Position numbers and translations under genes: made by a program
Notes under the pieces: generated by a model
What the model saw: the letters and a program-made list of their open reading frames with translations, nothing else
Database searches by the model: none
Told to the model about the DNA's origin: nothing
Shown here: positions 12,201 to 25,200 of the stretch, in pieces
Layout of the letters: the number at the start of each line of letters is the position of its first letter
Numbering within the stretch: position 1 is the stretch's first letter
Origin: Periplaneta americana
Taxonomy: Eukaryota > Arthropoda > Insecta > Blattodea > Blattidae
Length of the DNA: 64,000 bases
Direction of reading: 5' to 3'
Assembly: GCF_040183065.1 (NCBI RefSeq)
Contig: NC_091120.1
Coordinates: 175,099,488-175,163,487, forward strand

Positions 12201-15200
12201 CTGGATTTCTGTCAGAGCCTGGAAAGAAATTCTTGCTCTAGAAAATCTTCCTGAATTTGTGCCATTCGTGGCTGATATTATAAAAAATCCGCAAGCCTTC
12301 AAGAAAATTGCTAATTCTCTTGAACCGCACAGGTGAGAATGAAATAAAATTCATATTCATTTATTGCGTCCAACTGATCGCATACGTGGTATGGTATATA
12401 TCAAAAGTAACACATAATTACTAAGCTACAACATAATTAAAATACAACATGGTACATTAACTAAAATACAACATACAAAATTTCAACATTAATTATAACA
12501 AGAACAGATGTAACACTTTACAAGACAAATCACATTTCATTTAACAGTCTGGAGTCAATTTCGACCAACATTCATGAGAAGACATTCTTTCTCGAAGTCA
12601 GGATCTGGAAAAGAGGAAGTAAAATTTTTTAAGTAAGGCGTTCCTTTTCTATTCAGTTAACGGCAATCTATTCAGTTATGGCAATTTTCAATAAATTCGT
12701 TCATACTGTAAAAGCAGTTTTTGATTAACATTTTGTAAAGAGCTTTCTTAAATTTTTGATGTGCAGATATTTCTTTAAGATATACCCCTCATTTCTCGTG
12801 AAAAACAACAACTGAATAGACTACAGTGGACTATAGTGGACTTTATGTTGTCAGCAAACAGCTGGATACATTAAGAAGATTGATATTTCTTTAAGATAAT
12901 TTTGTATACATAAGAAGACAAGCATGAATGAAACTATTTTTATATAGAGTTATGTTAAAACTTTCAATAAAAATATTATCTTTATTTCTTGCATTGTGCT
13001 GGTGTGTGTCTGAATTTGTAGGAAAGCTATACCATTTACACTTGATAAAATTTAAGGTTTCACGTAGAGATGAGATTGGATTGTTTGTTATGAATCCTGG
13101 ATTCTTGTCCAGTTTCTCACCAGTCCGTTTGTTTGGTAGAGAATTGCTTCCGCCACCTTGGGACGAAAAATTCACGGACTTCCAAAGCATGCTAATGCTC
13201 AAGTGTGTGCGACCAGATAAAGTGACAAATGCAATGCAGGATTATCTGACACGTCACCTGGGTCAGAGGTTTGTAGAGCCTCAGACCACGGATCTGCAGG
13301 CCATGTATGACGAATCAGCTGCGAATGTTCCCCTGGTATTTGTACTCTCAACTGGTACTGACCCTGCAGCTGATCTCTACAAATTTGCAGATAAGGTCAG
13401 TATAATTTTGTAACATACTGAAAATGCCGCCAGATTTTAATATCGACCAGAGCAATGGTTACTCTCTCTCTCTCTCTCTTTTTTTTTTTTTTTTTTTATA
13501 CTTAAAATTGGTCGAAGGATAAGAAAAAGACATACTGTAGCAGTTCGTTTTCATTTCGAGACAGTTTTCTTCTGATCCTCTTTACCGTCCTTCTCCTTTT
13601 TCCTGCTATTCTTCCTCTTTCTTATTTTTTATCGTCTTCAGCATTGTTTTCCACTTAACCACTACATAATCTTAAAGTCTATGGGAAGAGTTGCATATTA
13701 TTAAAGTAATTAATAAATGTCATCCAACATCGCAAGATGAAGAATAATTTTCCTTATGAGAAAGCATTTTTTTCATGAATTATGAATCCAGTATTCCATA
13801 TTTTCAAGATAAATATCGGATAGAAGGCATCTGAGAAGTGCATGGTTGATTGGAGCAAGGGGTACCACCCCACAGTTATTTGTTAATGTTTTTAAAAGCT
13901 TTGGAATCCATGACATCATTCAAAATTAGACGAAAAATAGCCACTTCTACTGTTAAAGGGACTATGACAATCTTCAAAAATTATTTATATAAAAAATTAT
14001 AGTTCCCTTTATTTTTAATTTGTGTTTGTATAATATATGTGTAATTATAATTTATCTGGATTCTACATTCTTGTTTTCTATTCGCGTAAACTTGCCTCAT
14101 TTACTTATTGTAATTTCTATCAATTATTATTCCTGTATGTATATCATTCTGCATTTCTAGCAACCCAGAAAGCCTGGGCGGATGATTTTTTTTTAAATAA
14201 ATTATATAAATTTCTTGTTGTAAATGGCCAATTTTCTCACCTCTTAACATAATATTGACATAACCTTATGATCACCCAGCATACATTACAGTAACATAAT
14301 TTTTTACAGATGAGATTTTCGAAAAGAATGTACGTAACCTCACTGGGCCAAGGACAAGGTCCAATAGCAGAGCAGATGTTGAAGTCAGCCCTTGAAATTG
14401 GTCACTGGGTCTTCTTTCAGGCAAGTATTAAGAAATAATCCTAAGGTCATAATTAGTGATATACGAGGGGGATCCAGGAAATAACGACTGTTCGCGCATA
14501 CCCGCCGCGCAGCTGACTCCCCTTCCTTGTTTGAAGGTCAACTGGCTTCCTTAACATGTGTTCTCATAATGTTTTGAGTACTGGTTGCAACAAGTCGCCA
14601 TTGTGCATTTTGTGTTACTTCAAAATGAACGACGTGATTGATAATCCCGCCGACTGTGAGGTGAGGAGTGTGATTCGATTTTTGAATGCCCGACATTTGA
14701 AACCTGCAGAAATTTACCGGCAATTGAAAGAAGTGTATGGTGATACTGTAATGAATGAAAGAAATGTGAGAAAATGGTGCGAAATGTTTAACAATGGGCG
14801 AACAAATGTCCACGATGAAACTCGACCTGGACGCCCATCACCTGATCACAGAAGACCTGAAGACTAAAGTGAACGACAGAATCTTGCAAGACAGGCGCAC
14901 ATCACTCGAAATCTTTGATCATCCGCCCTATAGTCCAGACCTTTCTCCTAGCGATTTTCACCTTTTCACTAAGCTGAAAGACTTTCTGGGTGGTACGCGT
15001 TTCGGAAGTGATGAAGAGTTGAAGAAGACAGTGAACACCTGGCTTAATGAACTGGCGGCAGAGGAGTATAACATGGGAATTCTAAAGCTAGTGAACAGAT
15101 ACGACAAATGTTTAAATGTAGGTGGTGATTATGTAGAGAAGTAAAGGAAGCTTCAGTTATGTAACAGACTTTGTTTTTTCAAATAAATATATTTTTTTTG

Positions 15201-16201
15201 ATTATTACAACAAAACGGTCATGATTTCCTGGATCCCCCTCGTACAAAGCTTTCAACTCAACTCCTGGCAGGGAACAATTAAAGAACTATTTATTAATAA
15301 ATAATTATTATTACTACTACCACCACTACCACTTAAGGGTTACCATGAGAAGAAATTCTATAGGAGGACATGGAATCTAAAATAAGAGGACATTGCTGAA
15401 AAAAGGAGGACTTTTTAAAAATTGGTACGAACAAAATTAAAGATATAAACAATGGCTCACCTTAGTCAGTTTTCTCACTAGTTGCTGGATCAGTATTACA
15501 TCTGTACCCTACTTTTCGGTGGAGCCCACTTTGTGCACAAGAGCCTGAAGGGACCAACTTCTATCTTGTAACAAATAACTATGGAACTGTTCACAGGACA
15601 TGTCCTTGAAATTATATTTCACTATGATGATACCTCTGACTGTCTCGTTAGCATGCGATTTCGTTCTTTTGTCCATTGAGCAGATATTAGGGAAAATACT
15701 CTCTCAGCACTTCCATTGTGACTTGGGATAAATGAATAGAATTGACATATTTTTAAGAGTTCTGATAAATTTTCAGTGCTCGCAGAAATATTGGAATTTA
15801 AGAATTTGCACCATTGTTTATCTAAACTTAAATCTTTGTCCAAATTAACTTGATTGGCATATCTTTGTACATTGCAGAATAAAATTGATAAAATAGCTTA
15901 GAATCCTGAATAGTGACATTTTTAGAGTGTAAGAATTCAATGCATGTTAATGTACTCCAGCTTCAACCATTGAAAGCAGTTAAATTCTTTCATAGGTTTT
16001 CACCATTTGTTTAGATATCCTATACATAATATCGCACATTATTCAATATTCATATTAATTCTAGTTGAAATGTGAAATGCTGGACATTTCAATTTTTTTT
16101 TAAATGCCTGCCAGACAGGATAAAATGATTAAAAAAATAGGACATGTCCTCCTTTTGCCGGACAGATGGTAACCCTACTACAACTGGCGCCACCACCACT
16201 G

Positions 16202-16293
<92 letters not shown>

Positions 16294-19200
16294 GCCACCA
16301 CTACACTGCCACCTTACCACTGCTGCTGCCAATGCCATGCCACCACCACCAGTACTACTAAACTATTTCCAACTAAAGATTGAAGTAGACGTAAACAAAA
16401 CCGAAATGTATTACTCCGCAATCGCAAGCTAGCTACCAAAGCAGCCACCAGGGCGCATTATTTTCAGCTAGTGAGCACGCAGGGCAGCCACCGTCTGATA
16501 TATTGCAGACATTTCAACACATTCATTGAACTAACCCGTAAAATGCTCACAGAGGGTTAATATTTATTATTTATCTACTGGGAAGAGTGGATTTTAATTT
16601 TCTGTAGATTCGTGATTAAATGTTATTCTTTGAAGAGTGGAGAATTTCTTTAATTATACAGAAATTTATTTGAGGTTGACAACACTGAATCTCGCACTGT
16701 GTTATACCAGCTGTGCTAATGTGCTCTGTGAAGCTGCAAGTCACCTTGGGAGGGATTTAATGCCTATTATGCATGCACGTTGCCATAATACACGTTACAA
16801 TGATTTAACACGCAATGTCTGAAACTACCAATATAAACATGTTGTTTAAATCGTAAGAAAGTGTTCTTATAAGCATGTTTAATTCACTCGTATTCCATGT
16901 ATATTATACATTTTATTATTTTAGAAGGAACTATTTTAATATGAGGAAGAAGATGAGAAGCATGAGTTTGGAGGCGTTGTGCGTCCAATAGCCAATCAGG
17001 AACCATTAAGCCACGTGCATTTATTTACATTTACTTCAATCTTTAGCTGGAAAGAGAGTAGTTACGTTGGTTCATAGTCTGACTACTAATAGAATCAGTG
17101 CCATCATTGTTAAAGCATGGCCTTGTCATCTCGTGGAGATTACGTGGGCGGTAACATGTGGAAGTCTTATGGAGGAGACACATTTTCTTTCGTCCACAGC
17201 GCATCCAAGGACATGGTTCAACCACTGTGGAACGGCTTCTAACATTAACTCATAGTAGTGTTGCAGTAAACATTCAAAATTCTTCCATCTTTTGTTTCAT
17301 CATGGATCCTGGTACATACACCCACTCTCGCTGCAGAAAAAGACGTATTTTACGTCAAAAGTTGTTTGGAACGTGGTGCCGACCACACTATCTCATTCTA
17401 ATGCCAAGGTCATGAAACTACTACCATGATCTTTCATGGCGTTGACGGGGATATGTTTACTTCCCCTCTTTAATATTTTTCAGTTGGTATGAAATGAGAA
17501 GTAATGTATTGTGTTTGCAAGTTGTATTTATTCACGTAATTGAGTAATACTGTATCTTACAGCATGTCAAACATTTCACTGTGCTGTTATAATTATTCAA
17601 AGCGGGATGAAGTTACAGGACAATGGAGAAAGTTACACAATGCAGAACTGCACGCATTGTATTCTTCACCTGACATAATTAGGAACATTAAAGCCAGACG
17701 TTTGAGATGGGCAGGGCATGTAGCACGTATGGGCGAATCCAGAAATGCATATAGAGTGTTAGTTGGGAAACCGGAGGAGGAAAAAGACCTTTAGGGAGGC
17801 CGAGACGTAGATGGGAGGATAATATTAAAATGGATTTGAGGGAGGTGGGATATGATGATAGAGACTGGATTAATCTTGCACAGGATAGGGACCGATGGCG
17901 GGCTTATGTGAGGGCGGCAATGAACCTTCGGGTTCCTTAAAAGCCATTTGTAAGTAAGTAAGTTATAATTATTCATAAAGTACAAATTCTTCCATGCACT
18001 GTTAAAAATACGACGAGCCAATCATCTGCATATCAAACGAATTCCTGTGTTTGAAACCTAGTGAAAGCAACAGTAGAACTACTGTTAATAAGATAATAGA
18101 AATAATGATAATTCTGTACCATGAACTATACTTATGAATATATTTTCCTTCACACCAAGCTACTGCTCACTGCTATGCTCCAATGGAGGGAAAATAACCT
18201 TCTGTTGGAATTCAGTAAGTGACAATGCCTGATGATATTTTCACTTGGTACACTGTCTCCCCAACTTTTTTTTTCTTTTTCTTTTGATAAACTTCAAAGC
18301 TGTTTATATTTCGTTACAGAATTGCCATTTGGCTCCAAGCTGGATGCCACAATTGGAACAGCTGATTGAGAACATCAAAATTGAAACGTCACATAAAGAG
18401 TTTCGAATTTGGCTGACTTCTACCCCGTCACCATACTTTCCTGTGTATATACTGCAAAACGGCAGTAAAATGACAGTGGAACCCCCACGAGGTATTAAGG
18501 TGAGATTTAGAATAATAAATGTGAATATTCTCAAGAAATTAGGAGTTTCGAATCGGTCTTTGTGCGAATCTATGTGGAGAGAAAGAAAAACCGATAGTTA
18601 TTCACACAGCAATTCGCCCAAGGTGCTTCAAAAACACTAACTACATTATTTGAATAGGATTTAATAAAACACAAATTATTGTTAATTTTTACGTAAGCTA
18701 CAGTTGTTTTTTATTGAATTGATGCAGCCCACAGCACACATATTTGAGACAGTCATATTTATTTAATTGTAAAGCATTTTATTTTGAATCCTTTTTAAGA
18801 AGACTACTTCTCCAGGCGACCGCTTTTATGAAAAAAGTTCAATGGTCAACTTAAAAGTGTTTTACTGCGACAGATAAGTAAGTGCTTGAACAAATGGTAG
18901 AATATAGAGCTAAAAAAACCTGTTTAGTATTTATAGAGCTATTGTAGAATCGAAAATATTATATAATTATAAATTTGGGGCAATGATTTATCTAGCCAGC
19001 TTATTGATAGAATTAGATCTAAATTTTGTAAGAAATTTCTAGGAATTCCGTGGAATGCCTCTCACCTAGCTGCTAGATTCGAAATGGGGATAGATAGTAT
19101 TATGGGAACGATACTAGTAAGGAAAATAAAATTCTTAGGTCATATTATGGAGAAGGAGGATAGAGTCATTGGGAAGAAGTGTTTGCAGTTTCTTTGGGAC

Positions 19201-22200
19201 TCAAATTTGAAATCCAATTGGTCTAAGATGGTTATGGGAGGAAATTGGAGTAATGAATTTAAATGTAATTTGTAAAATCGTAAAAGAGAGGTGTAATGAA
19301 ACTACGAGACAGGAATTATAACAAAATCTCAACAAATTAAGAACATTAAGAAACTATAGGAACAATAAAACGTTATGGGAACAAGAAGAATATGTCAGAA
19401 TAAATAATAGGAAGGTGAGGATGGGCTTAGCTTGGTGGAGACTAGGAATATGGAAATTGAAAAACAGGAGGGGTACCATGGAGAAGGATATCTGCCCCCT
19501 TTGCGGCATGGGAGAAGACGAGTTCCATATATTATTAGAATGTCAAGTAACAGACAATACAAGGAAGAAATGGATAAATAATAAATTTTTAATATGAATA
19601 GATATGTAACATATTATAAGAAAATATGTAATATAACTAATATAAAAGAGTTAAATAAATTGGGCAAATTTTCAATGATAGTAAAGATGAAATGGGAAGA
19701 GAAAGTTAAAAGTGATGGTGTATTAAATTGATCTTGTAGTGTGTATGTGTGTGTGTTTTTTTTGTTTTGTTTTTGTTAATTTTTAATTTTTTTTTTTAAT
19801 TGTGAGACTTGGCAAAGGTGATTAAAATTGTAAAGTAAGGCAGATCTGGGGTAATACAGAATTGTAACAGGTCTGTCTTACAGATATATGATGGACGAAT
19901 AAATATATCATATCATATCATATCATATCATATCATATCATATCATATCATATCATATCATATCATATCACATATCATATCATATATCATATCATATCAT
20001 ATATCATATATATCACATCATATCATATCATATCATATCAAAGGTGTTTTACTGTACTGAGAAGTAAGAAAGAATATTTACAACCCAAATCATTGTTATT
20101 GTAGGTAGTTAAACAGCTATTAAAATCACACAATTGACAGGTAACTTCCAAAATAGTGTGCAAGAGAAACATTTACACACTTCCATCTTTCAGATTAGAA
20201 ATGTCTGTCCATTTGCATGTGTGAATGTGTTTTATGTGTAAAATATGCATATTAGCTCATTTAGAGGCAATCCGTTACCTACTCCATTTTAGACATTAAT
20301 GTGTAATTTCTGTCAACAGGCAAATTTATTGCGTGCCCACATGAGTCAGGTACCAGAATTCCAGGATTTCCTCTTGTCTGACAATGAGAAAGTACCTGCG
20401 TTCAAAATGCTTCTCTTCTCCTTATGCCTCTTTCATGGAGTCTGCTTGGAACGTCGCAAGTTTGGACCTTTGGGCTTTAACATCCCATACGAATTTACAG
20501 ACGGCGATTTGCGTATTTGCATCTCTCAGTTGCACATGTTCCTGATGGAATACTTGGAGGTACCGTTCAAGGTAGGTGTGTCAACTATCTCAGGATGTCA
20601 GCATCATCTGAATGTTCTACACGTATTTCATTTCACTGGTTGTATAACAATAATATTCATAGTTATCCAAAAATTACTGAAATAAATGTGGATATACAAA
20701 GTGAACCGAAAGTAATGTCATTAATTTCAGGAGGTTATTCTTTGAGATATTTCAAACAAAAAATTGTAATACAATTTTGCTCGTTTTTGCTTTCTTTTCA
20801 AGATAAAAATTGTTTTATATGAAACATTTCATAGGGTGTTTTGTGAAAGGCATTGATTGAATTCTCAATATGCTCAGTCATTTTAAGAGAGCAGTGTTTT
20901 ATGATAGTAAATGATTGGAAGAATTTCAGTTTTGTCCTATAAATAAGCAGAAATTTGATCGAAACAAATGTAACATTTTAAAATTCCTTTGTAGAACGAA
21001 AAGTTACATCTGTTCTGATCAAATTTCTGCACATTTAAGTGACAAAACTAAAATTTCTTTAATAATTTATTATCATAATACACTGCTCTCTTAAATTGAC
21101 TGAGCATATTGGGAATTTAATCAATTGCTTTCCCGAAACATGCTATGAAATGTTTAATATAAAACAATTTTTATCTCGGAAAGTACGCAAAAATGAGCAA
21201 AACTGTATTAAACTTTTTTGTTTGAAATGTCTCAAAGAATAACCTTCTAAAATTAATGACATTACTTACTCTGTATAAGTCACGACAAAATAGCATTTTG
21301 TGTGTTTGTTTGTTTGTGTGTATGTGTGCGCGTGAGTGTGAATATGTATAGACCTATATTATATAAATAATTGATTAAATGGCGATCTTACTCGTGTTAA
21401 TTGTGTAAGCATGTGCGGCTTACAGCTGTTTCGGTGCTTCTTCACACCATCCTCAGAGCCTACTAGATCTCGGCGTCATCTCGAACTTTGCTACCTGTTG
21501 TGTGTGTGCGTTCGATTGTTGAAAAGTGTTGAAATGTGGTGTCAAATAGTGTGTGTATTCTGAAATTGATCTGTGTGTTGAGAATTTGATCAGGGTGTGT
21601 TTTAGTGTGTCTGTATATTTCATATTGTTCTAGTGTGTTGAGTTTATGGTTTTTGGGTTGTATGTGTAGGATTTCCATGTCTGTATTTATGTTATTGTAT
21701 GTGTGAATTTACACAAGTAAGGTCAAATTCAACAGTGTTCATAAATGAGATATTAAGCATACAAGGAAATAATTTATTACAGTTGTATGAACACTGTGTT
21801 CATACAACTGTAATAAATTATTTCCTTGTATGCTTAATATTGTATGTGTGGTTAGTATTAGTTATGTGTTCAGCATATGTAGATGTTATACTTGTACTGC
21901 TAGGGACCACACCAGTAATGTAGGCCTATATGTGTGAGTATGTGTATCATTTTTATTTTAGATATCATTAATGGTTATATTCCTTGCTTTGGGCAAATGA
22001 TTTTTCAAACAGTCTTGTTTTAAAATAGTCCAGTATTATTTCCTTTTTTTTTTTTAATGTCAACAAGCCTCAAATTAAAAAAAAACTAGCAGAATAAAAG
22101 TGAATATAATTACTGACAGACTTTACAAAAAGAATTAGAATTATAGAAAACAAAGCTATTAAAACATGAGTATTCAATGGAGCACAAAAAATTAACAATT

Positions 22201-25200
22201 GATATTTAATAATTAATTAGTCAAATACTGAGAACCATTGGATTTTCTCTATTTGTTTTCTAATAATATATGCCAGTAAACATCTGTGATGTTATTGACA
22301 CTTTTATCTGAAATTTTGATAGCTTTGCAGTTTAATATGTCCTGCAAGTTCATAGTTGAATCTTCTTCTCTGCAGATAACACATTTTGGTGATGTATAAA
22401 TTCCAATTCTGAAGAGAAATGCTGCCAAAGAGTCACATTCAGTTACTAGTCTAAGATAGCCACTGCTGTTCTTCTTGGAGAACTAAGAATAACATTTTTA
22501 GTTTTTAAATTTTCGCACCAAGATTTATTTTCACTAACTTTTTCGTTGTTACACATTTAATATTGTCCGTTTATAATTTTTGTTGCAAGTCTTGTGCTTT
22601 CTTAAAAGTGAATAAAAATATAGGATTGAGAAACTCATTTGAACGTGGTCACAGGCTATGAACCGATAACCATTAGGACCTAAATTAGCCTACTTTCTTA
22701 ATACGAGTATAATGTGTACATCACTGTTGTTTATCCTAAGACTTGGCACAAAATCGGTAACAAGCATGCTTGTTTTCAGTGAAATCAGTGATACTGTACT
22801 GTATCTATTATTAATTTTTCTCTCACATGTTTTTCAACTAGTTTTCTTTCATTGATTATGCATTTGTTGTGTTCTTGGTGTCTTGTTATATTGTAGGTTA
22901 TGTTTTAGTCGTTTTTCAAGTAATTTCGTTTCATTTTGGCTGAATGTTACGTTGGTATTGTTGAATATCTTAGGATGGAATTTGTGTGTGGTGTTGTATT
23001 TGGTTTTTTGTTTATGGGTTAATGTTGCTAGTTTGTTTCTATGTCGTTTCTTTATCTTTTCACTTATTTGTGTTATTACTTTGTTCGTATGTAAAATGAT
23101 TTCCTCTAATTTTATATGATGTACTATTTTTGTTAACTGTAAATATGTCTTATATGCATTTGTATTGTGTTTGTTTTCTTTCCTTCTGTAATTTCCTTTT
23201 ATTGCTGTTTCTGACAGGTTCTACTTTACACGGCAGGTGAAATAAATTATGGTGGACGTGTTACAGATGACTGGGATCGTCGTTGTATAATGTTTATGTT
23301 GAGAGATTATTATAAGGCTGAAGTTGTATCAGAAAAATATGTCTTTGATAAAAATGGAGTCTACCACCAGGTACGATATATGAAACTAAATATTGATTGC
23401 CTCTGTGATTGTTCTGTGTATATTTTAATTCATTATTGGTTGGTGGCAGTATTACTTATTTCCTTAATACGCCTGGTGTATTATGTATCGATAAGATTTT
23501 GCTTGCTCATTTTAAATATCCTTTTTCCTTCTCCAGCTGGCTCCTGATGCAATGCTAGACGACTTTCTGTACTACATCCGTTCTCTTCCTCTAAATGACG
23601 ACCCAGAGCTGTTCGGACTGCATCCCAATGCAGACATCAGCTATGCTATGAGAGAGACTTCCAGCTGCTTGGCAACACTGCTTGAACTTCAGCCTCGTGT
23701 AGTGGGTGGAGCAGCCCAAAGTCAGGAAGAGGTGGCCAGTTCTCTGGCGAAGACTATTAATGAGGAAATTCCTGATGTATTTGACTTGGACGCCATCTCT
23801 GCTAAGTGAGTATTTTGACCCCATTGGTGCTCCTACAAAGAGATGTCCATTACAGTTTGCTCAACAATCATCTGATGGTGACTGCTGGTCATTCATTAGT
23901 GGTGGTTGGGGATGAGTTTACATTTTCTTACGCAATTGGAATATATCAGTCCCCTAACTGCCCATTGTGCAACTCAAACTAAGAAATGGATTCGGAACAC
24001 CTCAAAATCTGTGTTTCAGTGGCTGACCATGATAATATCTTTGAAAAATATTGGAGTGCAAGAGGTCGAATGACTTTATTGTAAAACGCCTGGCATTAGA
24101 AAACAACAACAACATTTTCTTACGCAAATACTTGCTCCATAATATTCTATAATTAGTGTGCCACATCACTATCATAATTCATATAGAGGGGAGTAATGTT
24201 TTCTGAACACATAGTAATACCGGTACAGTAAAACCTCGTTTTAATCATCTCAATTTAATAAAATTCCTGTTTTTAATGAATGATTTAAAATTTCTTCTTC
24301 ATCATCATCATCATCACTTTTGGAGTTTTTTAGTTTACTTAGTTGTTTCTGAATTGGAATAATTCTATGTGCGTATAGGTATGCAAATAGATTTTTCAGA
24401 AATTTGAGTAACACACTGAAGAGCAACATCAATTCAGTGTCAAGACTGGAGGAGGATGAACATAGTATGAAGTAACTTTCTAGATATTTTGGAATATAAT
24501 ACCCTGCTCCTGATGTCTCATTATTAGGATTTAGAGATCCATCTGTATAAATTTGAAGATGATCCTTACATAAAAAAAAATTACAGTCTGTACAAAGGAA
24601 ACCAAATGACCTGGAAATGTACAAAAACTTTCCCAGACATGTTCAAACATTTTTAACAAGAGCCAGAACAGGTCACACTGTCACACAATTATACCTACAC
24701 CGATTTCATATTTCTGATAATCCTACTTGTCTGTGGTGTAATAATCATGATGAAGATCTGGAACACATTCTTCTATACTGCCCATCCATAAGCCACAAAA
24801 GAAGTAAATTAAAATCATCAGTACCAGTTGCAGAAGAGACAGCCCTGCAGTATATATTGACTACACCCCAACTCTGGCTACTAGCAACAGGCATCTATAA
24901 TGAACACTGATCAAAATACCCTCCATTTCTCGTGAAAAACAACAACTGAATAGACTACAGTGGACTATGGTGGACTTTATGTTGTCAGCAAACAGCTAGA
25001 TACATTAAGAAGATTGATTCATCATCATCATTTTTACAGAATGTCCCATTATGCTGTTTGTAATACTACATGCTTGGTTTTTTCTTCATTGTAATAATAT
25101 TTACAGGAAATATAATGTTTTTATAATACAATTTTTTCATGATAATTAGGCCCAAGTGCAATAGTGATACCTAAAATATTACGTCTTAGGCCTATTTCTG

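Noticed and set aside
12928-13139. Upstream extension of the ORF over dynein exon 13140-13395
   Set aside because: The splice acceptor at 13138-13139 and the phase of the previous exon place this in the intron.
19908-20040. CRISPR-like regular repeat
   Set aside because: It is a simple (ATATC)n tail without spacers; CRISPR arrays are not expected in an insect genome.
22883-23119. Membrane-protein-like ORF rich in Leu and Phe
   Set aside because: The opposite strand shows Penelope-like coding traces; the hydrophobic frame is its shadow.
24227-24260. pogo-type terminus (cagtaaaacctcg)
   Set aside because: No partner end with a TA duplication was found nearby, so an element could not be bounded.
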